The notes beneath the pieces are model-generated. The model was given only the letters and a program-made list of their open reading frames with translations, made no database searches and was not told where the DNA came from. The translations under genes and the position numbers were made by a program. This document shows positions 9,062 through 18,451 of a stretch of DNA of 37,650 nt, piece by piece; within the stretch, counting starts at the first letter, position 1, and every line of letters begins with the position of its first letter. The stretch lies in NCBI GenBank assembly GCA_002402375.1, contig DHFT01000024.1, positions 1-37,650 of the forward strand, read 5' to 3'. The DNA comes from Elusimicrobia bacterium UBA4817 (GTDB taxonomy: Bacteria; Elusimicrobiota; UBA8919).

Positions 9062-10865
9062 AACCATATTGGGTATAGGTGATTTTGTTCATGATAATGG
9101 GATAGCGATTGTTAAAGATGGAAAAATCGTCTTCGCCATAAACGAGGAACGCATTTCACGAAAAAAATTGGATCAAAATATAGATCTTTCCCTGAAAAAT
9201 TTCTCAAAGTTAAGCGGAATAGAACCTTCCGAAATCGATGCTGTGGCTATTGCAGGCGTGCACCCGATACTTTTTTCTTTCTTAATTTTCAAAGAATTTG
9301 TTCTTGAAATGTGGATGCGGAAATCATTGCCGCAGGATTTTATTACCCGAATTGGCAAATGCATTATGCGTTTTCTTTATGTAAAAAAAGTGAAATCACT
9401 GCTGAAAAAACTTGAGTTACACAAAAAACCATTTTATTATGTCAATCATCATCTTACCCATGCTGCCGGCGCTTTTTATGCATCTAACTATGAAGAAGCA
9501 ACCGTACTCACAACAGATGGCTTCGGAGATGGACTTTGTGCAACAATTTATTTAGGTAAAAATAATAAACTTAAAAGATTAAAAAAAGTTTTTAGTTTAA
9601 ACTCTCCGGGGTTATTCTATACCGCCGTAACATCTCTTCTCGGATTCAAGCCACTTCAACATGAAGGCAAAATAACCGGTTTAGCAGCATATGGTAAGGA
9701 AAGCGAACCATATCATTTAATCAAAAAAATTATTTCTTTTGACAGCCAAAAATGCAATTTCCCGATAGACATAAGATATTTTCGCTCGAGCGGTTTATCC
9801 GTAACGATAAAAGACACGGTTTCCTATCTGCTGATTTTTATTACGAACTTCATGAACGGAAATTTCCTGCAAAGTTTTACAAAAATAAACGACATTGTGT
9901 CGCGTAAAAAAACCCGCTGGCATTCGGAAAAGCTATCCGAACTTTTGAAAAATTTTTCCAGAGAAGATATCTCATGGGCATTTCAAAAAAGACTGGAAGA
10001 AATAATGGTTGCTTTTGCCGAGTATGCCGTCGGAGTTACGGGAATAAACCGTGTGGCAGTTTCGGGCGGGACTTTTGCCAATGTAAAAGTAAATCAAAAA
10101 ATAGGCGAATCACAGAACATAAAAGAAATTTATGTTTTTCCTCATATGGGTGACGGCGGGACGGCTGGCGGGGCGGCGCTTTATATTTATCACATGTTGA
10201 CAAATTGCAAAAATAAGGTCAAGGCATTAGATAACGCATACCTCGGACCTATCTATTCCGACAGTGACATATTGGGAACTCTCAATAAATATTCGGATAA
10301 AATAAAATGGGAAAAAATCAACAACACGCCGCAGCGACTGGCGACGCTGATTGCTGAGAAAAAAATAGTAGGCAGATATTCCGGACGGATGGAATACGGT
10401 CCAAGAGCTCTCGGAAATAGAAGCATACTTGTGCATCCTTCAGATAAAACAATTAATGATTGGTTAAATAAACGTCTGAAAAGAACGGAATTCATGCCTT
10501 TTGCACCGGTGACATTGAAAGAAGAAGAAAAAAATTCTTATTTGATTAAAAAAGGATGCGAAGAACCGGCTTACTATATGACCATAACATTTCTCTGCAC
10601 GGACTTCATGCAAAAAAACTGTGCGGCGGCAGTACACGTTGACGGGACGGCAAGACCACAACTTATTGACGAGCAAAAAAATAAAACCTATTATACCATA
10701 CTAAAAGAATTTTATAAAATCACGGGAATTCCATCGTTTATAAATACCAGTTTTAATATGCATGAAGAACCGATTGTCTGCACTCCGGAAGATGCCTTAC
10801 GCTCATTCCTGCAGGGAGCCGTTGACATTCTATCAATTGAAGATTATTTAATTACCAAAAGATGA
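9051..10865 (+). CDS. NodU/CmcH-family carbamoyltransferase
   Basis: A 604-residue carbamoyltransferase. The N-terminal Kae1/TsaD-like ATPase domain carries YVNHHLTHAAGAFYAS (metal-binding histidines) and TTDGFGDGLC; the C-terminal domain has GRMEYGPRALGNRSIL and FINTSFNMHEEPIVCTPEDA, both diagnostic. The family makes carbamoyl-adenylate from carbamoyl phosphate and ATP and moves the carbamoyl group to a hydroxyl, as in Nod factors, cephamycin and some O-antigens. Here a sugar in the glycan is the likely acceptor. The start overlaps the upstream GT2 gene by 11 bases and the end overlaps the next gene as ATGA. Confidence 0.9.
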   Translation: MRIRTILGIGDFVHDNGIAIVKDGKIVFAINEERISRKKLDQNIDLSLKNFSKLSGIEPSEIDAVAIAGVHPILFSFLIFKEFVLEMWMRKSLPQDFITRIGKCIMRFLYVKKVKSLLKKLELHKKPFYYVNHHLTHAAGAFYASNYEEATVLTTDGFGDGLCATIYLGKNNKLKRLKKVFSLNSPGLFYTAVTSLLGFKPLQHEGKITGLAAYGKESEPYHLIKKIISFDSQKCNFPIDIRYFRSSGLSVTIKDTVSYLLIFITNFMNGNFLQSFTKINDIVSRKKTRWHSEKLSELLKNFSREDISWAFQKRLEEIMVAFAEYAVGVTGINRVAVSGGTFANVKVNQKIGESQNIKEIYVFPHMGDGGTAGGAALYIYHMLTNCKNKVKALDNAYLGPIYSDSDILGTLNKYSDKIKWEKINNTPQRLATLIAEKKIVGRYSGRMEYGPRALGNRSILVHPSDKTINDWLNKRLKRTEFMPFAPVTLKEEEKNSYLIKKGCEEPAYYMTITFLCTDFMQKNCAAAVHVDGTARPQLIDEQKNKTYYTILKEFYKITGIPSFINTSFNMHEEPIVCTPEDALRSFLQGAVDILSIEDYLITKR

Positions 10866-12073
10866 TAAAACCAAAACAATTCGTGGAATCCGAGAATAAA
10901 TTTTTATTGCTCATATTTTTGTTTGCACTATTTATTCGACTATTATATGTTATCCAACTGCCATTACAAAAAATTTCTCCGGATGCATATGACTGGATTG
11001 GCATCGCCGAAAACATCGTGTCGGGCAAAGGTTTCGGGGAAGCGTGGCGGCCGCCGGGTTATGCCGCTTTTTTATCAGCAGTGTTCTTCTTTTTAGGAAA
11101 ATCTATCGTTTTAGTCAGACTAATCAATTCTATACTCGGCAGTTTAACATGTATATTTATTTATTTTATTGGGAAAAAAATTTTTACCGACACGATAGGA
11201 AAAATTTCTTCTGCAATATTGTGTTTCTATCCGTACTTAATTTCTTATACGGGAGATTTGCTTTCCGAGACATTTTATACTTTTTTAATTTCTCTGTCTT
11301 TATTATTCATACTGATTACCGGCGAAACACCGAACATAAAAAATAATATCGCGACAGGAATTATTTTGGGAATTACTGCTCTTACAAAAGCCACTATACT
11401 TCCGTTTTTTTTCTTAGCGTGTTTTTGGCTTTGGTGGAAAACAAAAAAAATAAAAATAGGATTTATTGCCGGAATGTTCACTTTGCTTGTCGTGGCACCG
11501 TGGACGGTTAGAAATTATTTGCATTTTAAAAAAATCATATTGGTTTCTCCGGGATACCAGTCACTGGCAAAATCCAATAACGACGAAGCAATGATTTTAG
11601 AAACAACCGGTGAAAAAAGCGAACCCGCCGCGGCGGAGTTCAATTTTACTCCAACAAGATACCATGAAATTGAAAGATTGCCCAGAATGGAATCTGAAAA
11701 GATTTTCAAACAAGAGGCAATTGACTGGATAAACGCCAATCCGGAAAAATTCAGGTGGCTCGTAAAAAGACGCTTAATACATTTTTGGCGACTGTATCCT
11801 ATGATGGCTTACAAGTGGCAGAAGATCGCTGCTATGCTCACATCGGGTATATATATCCCGTTATGTTTTATCGGAATAATTTTATCAATAAAAAATTTTA
11901 GAAACACGTCTCTATTTATTGCTCTATTTTTCATTTACACGCTGGTTCATCTTCCTTTTGCGGTTGTTTTAAGATACAGAGTGCCTATTGACCCCTACAT
12001 AATAATTTTTGCATCTTATACAATTCATTTCTTATGGATAAAATTAAAATCTTTCATCTCATCACGAGTTTGA
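10862..12073 (+). CDS. GT39/ArnT-like membrane glycosyltransferase
   Basis: A 403-residue polytopic membrane protein of the PMT_2/GT-C type. After the first helix (about 14-31) comes SPDAYDWIGIAENIVSGKGFGEAW with the acidic catalytic region, then RPPGYAAFLSAVFF, a pattern common to bacterial GT39-like proteins. Roughly eight to ten hydrophobic helices follow. There is a periplasm-sized loop at about 235-310 and a final pair of helices. The gene starts as an ATGA overlap on the carbamoyltransferase and its last 40 bases overlap the next gene. The acceptor is unknown; the neighbours point to glycan assembly at the membrane. Confidence 0.78.
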   Translation: MIKPKQFVESENKFLLLIFLFALFIRLLYVIQLPLQKISPDAYDWIGIAENIVSGKGFGEAWRPPGYAAFLSAVFFFLGKSIVLVRLINSILGSLTCIFIYFIGKKIFTDTIGKISSAILCFYPYLISYTGDLLSETFYTFLISLSLLFILITGETPNIKNNIATGIILGITALTKATILPFFFLACFWLWWKTKKIKIGFIAGMFTLLVVAPWTVRNYLHFKKIILVSPGYQSLAKSNNDEAMILETTGEKSEPAAAEFNFTPTRYHEIERLPRMESEKIFKQEAIDWINANPEKFRWLVKRRLIHFWRLYPMMAYKWQKIAAMLTSGIYIPLCFIGIILSIKNFRNTSLFIALFFIYTLVHLPFAVVLRYRVPIDPYIIIFASYTIHFLWIKLKSFISSRV

Positions 12074-13098
12074 ATATCGGCGGAACTGAAAAGTTTCTGC
12101 TTACAGTTTTAAGAAATCTTAATAATAAATATGATTTTTCTGTTGGTTATTTGAAAGATAGCGGGCAAAGCGCCGAGGAGATTGAAAAACTTGGGATTTC
12201 TGTAATAAAATTTAATTTCTTTTCACTTGTAAAATATCTAAAAAAAAACAAGCCGCAAATCATTCATACACACCTTTATCGTGCCAATATTTTAGGCAGG
12301 ATTGCCGGAAAAATTGCCAGAACACCGAGAGTACTCTCAAGCCAGCGGAGTATTGACGGTTGGAAAAAGTTTTATCATATCTGGCTTGATAAAATTACTT
12401 CAAACTATTGCGATTTAATAATTGCAAATTCTAAAACCGCAAAAAATATTTTAGTTACTCGAGAAAAAATTTATCCCGAAAAAATTGCTGTTATTTATAA
12501 CGGTGTGCCTCTACCGTCTACCGCCTACCATTTACCGTCTACCATTTTTACCGTTGCCTACATCGGTCGGCTTCATAAAGAAAAAGGGGTATATCTTATT
12601 CCTGAAATTGCAAAATTAGTTTGTGAGAAAAATGATAAAATAAAATTTTTAATTTATGGAGACGGTCCGGAGAAAAATAATTTGAAATTACAAATTGCAA
12701 ATTATAATTTACAAAACAAAGTTGAATTTCTTGGCTGGCAGACAAATTCAAATGAAATTTATAGTTCAATTGATGTTTTGCTTCTTCCGTCGGAAGAAGA
12801 ATCATTTCCGCAAGCAGCGTTGGAATCAATGTCTTATGGCATACCTGTAATTGCTTCGGATGTGGGGGGCGTATCGGAACTTGTAGAAGATAAAAAAACC
12901 GGGTTTTTAATAAAATCAAAATCTCCTGAAAGTTTTGCGGATGCAATTTTGTCAATTTGCCAGGATAATTATTGTTATCATCATTTTTCCGAAAATTCAA
13001 AAATAAAAGCTTCTGAATTTTCAGTTGATAAAATGATAAATTCCATAAACAATATCTACGAAAGTTTTCTAAAAAAATGGTCTGGTATATCCTTTTAA
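12034..13098 (+). CDS. GT4-family glycosyltransferase with repeat-derived segments
   Basis: A 354-residue GT-B enzyme. The N-terminal domain begins KIFHLITSLNIGGTEKFL (glycine-rich acceptor-side loop). The C-terminal nucleotide-sugar domain begins at VAYIGRLHKEKGV and includes IYGDGPEKNNL, VEFLGW and the E-x7-E motif in EEESFPQAALESMSYGIPVIASDVGG. Just before the second domain, PLPSTAYHLPSTI is encoded by five heptads (12511-12545). A second five-heptad stretch at 12684-12718 encodes LKLQIANYNLQNK without visibly lengthening the protein. The start gives a normal N-terminus even though it lies 40 bases inside the previous gene. Sugar and acceptor are not known. Confidence 0.88.
   Translation: MDKIKIFHLITSLNIGGTEKFLLTVLRNLNNKYDFSVGYLKDSGQSAEEIEKLGISVIKFNFFSLVKYLKKNKPQIIHTHLYRANILGRIAGKIARTPRVLSSQRSIDGWKKFYHIWLDKITSNYCDLIIANSKTAKNILVTREKIYPEKIAVIYNGVPLPSTAYHLPSTIFTVAYIGRLHKEKGVYLIPEIAKLVCEKNDKIKFLIYGDGPEKNNLKLQIANYNLQNKVEFLGWQTNSNEIYSSIDVLLLPSEEESFPQAALESMSYGIPVIASDVGGVSELVEDKKTGFLIKSKSPESFADAILSICQDNYCYHHFSENSKIKASEFSVDKMINSINNIYESFLKKWSGISF
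12511..12545 (+). repeat. Five-heptad tandem repeat inside a GT4 gene
   Basis: Five 7-bp units (CTACCGT, CTACCGC, CTACCAT, TTACCGT, CTACCAT) cover 35 nt and read in frame as LPSTAYHLPSTI. They lie in the linker between the two GT-B domains. This is one of several coding arrays in the window with the same five-unit size. Confidence 0.85.
12684..12718 (+). repeat. Possible five-heptad repeat inside the same GT4 gene
   Basis: Units GAAATTA, CAAATTG, CAAATTA, TAATTTA, CAAAACA. The 14-mer AATTACAAATTGCA here also occurs, inverted, in the acpP-fabF spacer (29285-29298). The protein length is not changed compared with other GT4 enzymes, so low complexity in an AT-rich gene is an alternative. Confidence 0.5.
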
Positions 13099-14507
13099 TT
13101 TCAATACTAATAAGAGTTTGGGGCATTAACTTTGCTTTTCCTTTAAGATACGGACACATAGACGAATCCGTTGTTATTTTTTATACGATGCGATTTTTCA
13201 CCGGTGATTTCAATCCGAACCCGTTTTTTGATTATCCGACACTTTATTTATATCTGCTTTTTTTTTGCTATCTTCTATTTTTTAGCGTCGGATTTATACT
13301 CGGTAAGTTTGGTTCAATAGGTAGTTTTATCACATTTTACAATACAAATGCCGTACCTTTTATTTTGATAGGACGGTTTCTTACGGTTGTTTTTTCTATC
13401 GGTACAATTTATCTTACCTATCTATTTGCAAAAAAACTTTTTGATAAAAAAACCGGACTGCTATCGGCATTGTTTTTATCTTTGAGTTGGCAACATGTTT
13501 TAAGTTCACACTACGCAACGACCGATATTGCGGCGGTATTTTTTACACTGCTTACCGCATTTTTTGCCTGGGACATTTACACAAAAAATGACTTAAAATC
13601 ATACATTATATCCGGATTTTTCTGCGGGCTTTCTATCGCTACAAAATATTACGGCGGGATCGTTTTTCTGGCAATTATTTTATTCGGATGGAAAAATAAA
13701 AAACATATCGGATTCTCTTTCCTTGCAGTAATCACGGGTTTTTTCGTCGGTTGTCCTTTTACTTTTATAGATTACGCCGGATTTTTGAGCAGATTTTTTG
13801 ACAGGTTGGATCTGATTATTGGTTTAGGCAAAACGGTTCCTTTTTCTTCAATTTTAAATTACCCCAAAATTCTTATTGACGGGTTGGGTTATTCTTTATT
13901 CTTGTTATCATTTGCCGGATTTGTTTATTTAATCTTAAACCGTACAAAACAACATCTATTTTTATTTATAATTACTTTAATTCTTTTGCTGTTTTTCGGA
14001 ACATGGCAATCCTTACAGGGCCGTTACATACTTGCACTTTATCCGTTTTTTGCTATAATATCTGCAACAGTAATTACTAAAATTAAAAATAAATATTTAC
14101 TTGCATTTGCAATAGCATTATTTTTAATTACAACTCTTCCGAAAATTATAACTACAGACATTTTACTGTCTCAAAAAGATACACGGGTCATTTCAAGAGA
14201 ATGGGTTATTAAAAATATACCGGAAAAATCAAAAATACTGCGGGGACCGTTTTGCCCGGAATTCCCAAACGATAATTATGTTACAACAATTGATTGGCAT
14301 GATAAAATAAAAACCGGTAAGTTTTCTGAAATACAAAAAAAATTTGATTTTGTGATTACAAGTTCTCTGCATTCAGATCCGGAAGTATTTATAAAAAATT
14401 TAGAAAAATATGGAAATAAAATTTACGAAATATCCGAAGAATCAATGGGGGAATTCCAAAACCCGACAATAACAATCTGGAAATTAAAAGCATTGGAATT
14501 TCAATAA
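13077..14507 (+). CDS. GT39-like polytopic membrane glycosyltransferase
   Basis: A 476-residue membrane protein of the PMT_2/GT-C type. It has an N-terminal helix (residues 1-18), the acidic motif RYGHIDESVVIFYTMRF in the first outer loop, and about ten further hydrophobic helices before a soluble tail of about 90 residues. The gene overlaps the GT4 gene by 22 bases. Its last five residues (ALEFQ) seem to have been added by the insertion of a palindromic element: a second copy of the bases coding IWKLK lies at 14613-14627, where it is followed by a stop that overlaps the next ATG. The ancestral protein probably ended at IWKLK. Confidence 0.78.
   Translation: MVWYILLISILIRVWGINFAFPLRYGHIDESVVIFYTMRFFTGDFNPNPFFDYPTLYLYLLFFCYLLFFSVGFILGKFGSIGSFITFYNTNAVPFILIGRFLTVVFSIGTIYLTYLFAKKLFDKKTGLLSALFLSLSWQHVLSSHYATTDIAAVFFTLLTAFFAWDIYTKNDLKSYIISGFFCGLSIATKYYGGIVFLAIILFGWKNKKHIGFSFLAVITGFFVGCPFTFIDYAGFLSRFFDRLDLIIGLGKTVPFSSILNYPKILIDGLGYSLFLLSFAGFVYLILNRTKQHLFLFIITLILLLFFGTWQSLQGRYILALYPFFAIISATVITKIKNKYLLAFAIALFLITTLPKIITTDILLSQKDTRVISREWVIKNIPEKSKILRGPFCPEFPNDNYVTTIDWHDKIKTGKFSEIQKKFDFVITSSLHSDPEVFIKNLEKYGNKIYEISEESMGEFQNPTITIWKLKALEFQ
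14475..14489 (+). repeat. 15-bp direct repeat, left copy
   Basis: ATCTGGAAATTAAAA, coding IWKLK near the end of the GT39-like gene. The exact same 15 bases recur at 14613-14627, on the other side of a palindromic tandem-repeat element; this looks like a target-site duplication. Confidence 0.75.
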
Positions 14508-14612
14508 TTACCACTGAAACCCGGAAAAGCGGAGACACAGAAAAAATCTTTTAATTCAGTGTTTCCTGAATTCGGTGTTTCCGTGATTGGGTTTTAAGCA
14601 AAGCCCCTGACT
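14490..14612. mobile_element. Palindromic tandem-repeat element flanked by a 15-bp duplication
   Basis: This spacer carries four 9-bp units (14510-14545: ACCACTGAA, ACCCGGAAA, AGCGGAGAC, ACAGAAAAA). About 10 bases later come four 9-bp units in the opposite sense (14555-14590: TTCAGTGTT, TCCTGAATT, CGGTGTTTC, CGTGATTGG). The arms are partly complementary, so a hairpin is likely. It is bounded by the 15-bp direct repeats. It codes for no transposase, so if mobile it would depend on enzymes supplied elsewhere. Insertion here separates two genes that otherwise would overlap. Confidence 0.7.
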
Positions 14613-14627
14613 ATCTGGAAATTAAAA
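14613..14627 (+). repeat. 15-bp direct repeat, right copy
   Basis: Identical to 14475-14489. Read in the frame of the upstream gene it gives IWKLK followed by TGA, and this TGA overlaps the ATG of the next gene (ATGA at 14627-14630). Confidence 0.75.
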
Positions 14628-15373
14628 TGATAAATAACAAAAAAATTGCGGTAGTAATGCCGGCATATAATGCCGAAAAAACGGTTGAAAAAACTTACCG
14701 GAACATTCCTAAACATATAGTAGATGACGTTATTATTGTTGACGACAATTCATCGGACAAAACGGTTGAAATTGCAAAATCACTCGGATTAAAAACTATC
14801 ATTCACAAAAAAAATATGGGATATGGTGCCAATCAAAAAACATGTTATCGGGAAGCATTAAAAAACGGAGCGGATGTAATTGTTATGATTCACCCTGATT
14901 ATCAGTATGATGCACGGCTGACGCCATATATCGCGGGAATTGTTGCCGACGGTATTTGCGATGTCGTTTTAGGAAATAGAATTCGTACCAGATGGGAAGC
15001 GCTTTCGGGCGGAATGCCTGTTTACAAGTATATCGCAAACAGGATTTTAACGGCAATTGAAAATTTTCTTTTGGGACAAAACCTCGGCGAATTTCATTCG
15101 GGATTCCGGGCTTATTCAAAAAAAGTTCTTGAAACAATACGATGGGAAGATAACTCCGATGACTTTGTTTTTGACCAGCAGTTTTTAATTGAGGCGGTGG
15201 CTTGTAAATTAAAAATCGGCGACATTCCGGTTCCGGCAAAATATTTTTCCGAAGCATCGTCTATAAATTTTTTAAGAAGCTGTAAATACGGTTTTTCCGG
15301 ATTATTTTTTGTTTTAAGATTTCTTTTTCACCGGGCAGGATTGATTCGCGGTAAAATATTTACAAAAAAATGA
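14627..15373 (+). CDS. GT2 glycosyltransferase, DPM1-like
   Basis: A 248-residue GT-A glycosyltransferase. It has [21 protein letters not shown] at the N-terminus, the acidic motif [11 protein letters not shown], and IHPDYQYD at the place of the usual DxD/DGDx[15 protein letters not shown] and the conserved [15 protein letters not shown] follow. There is a hydrophobic stretch near the C-terminus but no clear pair of anchoring helices. The substrate may be polyprenyl phosphate, which would provide a donor for the adjacent GT39-like protein whose start overlaps its stop (ATGA). Its own upstream region has been altered by a palindromic element, and no Shine-Dalgarno sequence is evident. Confidence 0.85.
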   Translation: MINNKKIAVVMPAYNAEKTVEKTYRNIPKHIVDDVIIVDDNSSDKTVEIAKSLGLKTIIHKKNMGYGANQKTCYREALKNGADVIVMIHPDYQYDARLTPYIAGIVADGICDVVLGNRIRTRWEALSGGMPVYKYIANRILTAIENFLLGQNLGEFHSGFRAYSKKVLETIRWEDNSDDFVFDQQFLIEAVACKLKIGDIPVPAKYFSEASSINFLRSCKYGFSGLFFVLRFLFHRAGLIRGKIFTKK

Positions 15374-17295
15374 CAAAAAAAATATTTTATACTCTCACCT
15401 TTTGCTGGATAGCAATCGTTATTTTTTCATATTTTTTAAGATTTCCTTTGCCTAATTTTGCGCAACGGCTTTCGGAATTATTCTTTTTAATTGTTTTGCT
15501 TTTTGTGTCGTTTCAAATCGGAAACTTTCTGTTAACTAAATTTGACTCGTCTTTAGCAACATATCTAACAATACCTTTTTCTATCGGATGCGGACTTGCA
15601 ATACTTTCAACAATTACATTTTTTTTAGGTGTTTTCGGCTTTTTATATAAACCGATTTTCTATGTTCTGCTCTTAATTTTATTTATTCTCTCGTTAAAAA
15701 ATTTCATATACCGAAAAAATTTGAAAATGCCTGAACTAAAGTTTCAGGAAACATTTTTAACCATAACTTTTTTTGCCTTTTTTGCAATTTCACTCGTCGG
15801 CGCATTAACGCCGCCGACATTCTACGATTCCCTTGTTTATCATCTGGCAATCCCTTTGCAGTATGTAAAAAATCACCGAATAATTAAAATTGAAACAAAC
15901 CTTTTCTCAAACTTTCCGCAAAACATTGAAATGCTTTATACTATGTCAATTATTTTATGCGATGATATTCTCGCCAACCTTATACATTTTGTTTTTTTTC
16001 CTCTGATAACATTATCAATATACGGATTTTTGCGGGAAAAATACTACGGCAAAACATCAATTTTTGCATCTTTGATTTTTGCGATAACTCCGGCAATAGT
16101 TATGCTGGCATCCGGAACATACATTGATTTAGGGCTTACGTTTTATCTTTTTTTAAGTTTTGTTTCTCTTATGAAATGGACAGAAACATCAAAAAACAAA
16201 TGGCTGATTTTATCCGGATTACTGTGCGGATTTTCTCTGGGAATAAAATATACTGCCGGAATTTCTGCGATAATTTTTATCTTAATAATTTTTTATACAG
16301 CCATCTCAAAAAAAGAAAATATTTTTTCAAAGATAATAATATTCGTGTCGTTTGCATTTTTGGTTTTTCTGCCATGGCTTGTTAAAAATTATATTTTTAC
16401 GGGAAATCCGGTTTTTCCGTTTTATATCTTCGGTAGTACTCCTGACTATATACAAAAATATCTATCTCATGTTTCTCAACACGGAACATCCGGAGTTTTT
16501 GATTTTTTTAATTTACCGTGGAATCTGACAATGGAGGGCATTAAATTCGGCGGCGGATTTGATATTATAGGACCTTTTTATCTTGTTTTTTTACCGGTTT
16601 TATTTCTGATAACAAAAACGGACAAACTTGTAAAAATATCTTTTATTTATTTAATGTTATATTTCTTTTTCTGGTCTATATCCGCAAAGGTTTTACGCTT
16701 TCTCATTCCGATATTTCCGGTTGCCGCAATTGTTTTTTCGGTCTGCATTTTTAAGTTTATCAACGGAAGCAACCTTACTAAAAACATTGTAAAAATTATT
16801 TTATCTGTTATAATAATATCTAATTTTGCCGTATTACTATTTATACAAAATTTTATTTCTCCTTTGCCTCAATTATTCGGGAATATAACAAAGAATGATT
16901 ATCTTTTTTCAAAGGTTCTTAATCCGAATAATTTTTATCCTGCCGTGAAATTTATGAACGAAACATTTGACGCTAATTCAAAAACACTTTTTGTCGGTGA
17001 AGCAAGAAATTACTATACGAATTTTACCGCGGTATCAAGCAGTCCTTTTGACCCTGATGTTTTTACATCCTTGGCAAACGATTCAAAAACGGCGGAAGAA
17101 CTTTTGCTTAAATTACAAAATGCCGGCTTTACTAATCTATTCTGGAGTGAACAGGAATATGAACGACTTAAAACCGGGTTCAGACCGAATGGTTTTACGG
17201 AACAGTCAAATAAAATTATAAACATCCTCAAAAAAAAATACCTAAATTTATTGTATGTAAATAAAGGACTTTTTGTTTACGGTATTAAAAAATGA
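15370..17295 (+). CDS. Large GT39-like polytopic membrane protein
   Basis: A 641-residue protein with about twelve hydrophobic helices from residue 7 to about 490 and a C-terminal domain of about 140 residues. [26 protein letters not shown], at about residue 145-170, contains the acidic residue and the LxYH context common to the DUF2029/GT-C and PMT_2 families, here placed after an extra set of N-terminal helices. [16 protein letters not shown] is another family-like segment. It probably transfers a sugar from a lipid-phosphate donor on the outer side of the inner membrane. It is linked to its neighbours by ATGA overlaps at both ends. Confidence 0.72.
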   Translation: MTKKIFYTLTFCWIAIVIFSYFLRFPLPNFAQRLSELFFLIVLLFVSFQIGNFLLTKFDSSLATYLTIPFSIGCGLAILSTITFFLGVFGFLYKPIFYVLLLILFILSLKNFIYRKNLKMPELKFQETFLTITFFAFFAISLVGALTPPTFYDSLVYHLAIPLQYVKNHRIIKIETNLFSNFPQNIEMLYTMSIILCDDILANLIHFVFFPLITLSIYGFLREKYYGKTSIFASLIFAITPAIVMLASGTYIDLGLTFYLFLSFVSLMKWTETSKNKWLILSGLLCGFSLGIKYTAGISAIIFILIIFYTAISKKENIFSKIIIFVSFAFLVFLPWLVKNYIFTGNPVFPFYIFGSTPDYIQKYLSHVSQHGTSGVFDFFNLPWNLTMEGIKFGGGFDIIGPFYLVFLPVLFLITKTDKLVKISFIYLMLYFFFWSISAKVLRFLIPIFPVAAIVFSVCIFKFINGSNLTKNIVKIILSVIIISNFAVLLFIQNFISPLPQLFGNITKNDYLFSKVLNPNNFYPAVKFMNETFDANSKTLFVGEARNYYTNFTAVSSSPFDPDVFTSLANDSKTAEELLLKLQNAGFTNLFWSEQEYERLKTGFRPNGFTEQSNKIINILKKKYLNLLYVNKGLFVYGIKK

Positions 17296-18275
17296 TTGTA
17301 TTGTTAATTGTAATTATTTTTATTGTTTGCGGGATTTTTCTCTACAAATTAAACATTCGGAAAAAAAGTGTTGAAAAAATAAAAAGAATTGAAAGATTAA
17401 TTGATACGGAAAAGACGCCTGAAAAAACAGAAATAGCCGAGTATGAAAATGTTATAAACACCCTGAAAGAAAAATCCAAAAAAGCCGCGGGACTGTACCT
17501 TGTAGCGGAGTATTACTTCAGAAAAATAGATAAATCTGAAACGGAACTGAAAAAATTAAAAGATATCTATGTTGAATTAGCGGAAAAATATCCGCAGTTT
17601 GAAAAAATGGATGATGTTTTATTCAAACTCGGCAATGTTTATTTTTTTGATTATTTTAATTTCATGGAATCAATAAAGTTTTATGAACAACTGTCAAGAG
17701 AATTTCCGTCAAGCAAGTGGATAAAAGTCGCGAATGCACGGCTAAAACTTATAAAATCCGCTTATCCCAATGAAGAACCCGCATTAAAAAAATATGCACT
17801 TGCAGAAAAATTTTTTGAAGTTCAGGACTTTGATAAAACGATGGAACAACTCAAATCCATTATAACGGCATATCAAACCTCAAAACTTGCCGGAGACGCA
17901 TGCTATTTTTTAGGCGACATTTTCTTTTTCAAAAAATCCGATTACAATATGGCACTAAATTATTATTCACAACTTGCCGATAAATATCCTCTTCATAGGC
18001 ACGCCGGAAATGCGCAGTTCAAGATGGGAGAAACTTACAGAAAATTGCAGAAATATAATGAGGCAATAATAGCATATAAAAAATTTCTTGAGAATTATAA
18101 CGACTTTCAATACACCGATTATGCCCAGTATTATATTGCACAGTGTTATGAGGAATTAAAGGACTGGACGCTCGCTTTGCGAACATATAAACTTCTTGTG
18201 ACAAATTATTCCGAGAGTATCTGGGTCGGTATTGCATTAAGCAAAATTAAGAATCTGGAGAAATTAGTCAAATGA
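17292..18275 (+). CDS. Membrane-anchored TPR-repeat protein
   Basis: A 327-residue protein. Residues 1-20 are a hydrophobic anchor or uncleaved signal sequence without an obvious lipobox. The rest is helical with at least four TPR-like units, including AGDACYFLGDIFFFKKSDYN, AGNAQFKMGETYRKLQKYNE and YAQYYIAQCYEELKDWTLAL. The spacing and YP..S motifs resemble the YbgF/CpoB and BamD outer-membrane lipoprotein (TPR_6) families. It likely sits on the periplasmic side and works as a scaffold for envelope or glycan assembly; its place in the operon supports this but a specific partner cannot be named. The start overlaps the upstream stop (ATGA). Confidence 0.75.
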   Translation: MIVLLIVIIFIVCGIFLYKLNIRKKSVEKIKRIERLIDTEKTPEKTEIAEYENVINTLKEKSKKAAGLYLVAEYYFRKIDKSETELKKLKDIYVELAEKYPQFEKMDDVLFKLGNVYFFDYFNFMESIKFYEQLSREFPSSKWIKVANARLKLIKSAYPNEEPALKKYALAEKFFEVQDFDKTMEQLKSIITAYQTSKLAGDACYFLGDIFFFKKSDYNMALNYYSQLADKYPLHRHAGNAQFKMGETYRKLQKYNEAIIAYKKFLENYNDFQYTDYAQYYIAQCYEELKDWTLALRTYKLLVTNYSESIWVGIALSKIKNLEKLVK

Positions 18276-18277
18276 AT

Positions 18278-18430
18278 GTCGTTCGCAAGCAAATATTCCC
18301 ACAGGGACTCCCTGCGGTCGCTTTGAGACGCTTGTTAGAACTCGCGACGCTATAGTCCCGCTTTCGGGACAATTTGCTCTTAGAAAGAATAAGTCGCAAA
18401 TTGAGGCTCTTCAGAAATTTCTTGCTCACT
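18278..18430. repeat. MITE-like palindromic repeat, copy A
   Basis: Fills most of the 176-bp gap before the next gene. A 51-bp core (18370-18420) matches 33352-33402 at 49 of 51 positions and contains an inverted pair CAATTTGC/GCAAATTG. The left end and the TTTGAGACnCTnGT region also align with copy B. Copy A additionally holds two small perfect hairpins absent from B: CAGGGA-C-TCCCTG (18302-18314) and GTCCCG-CTTT-CGGGAC (18355-18370). There is no U-tract, so a classical terminator is unlikely. Confidence 0.75.
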
Positions 18431-18451
18431 CCAAGTGGTTAAGGTGAAAAA

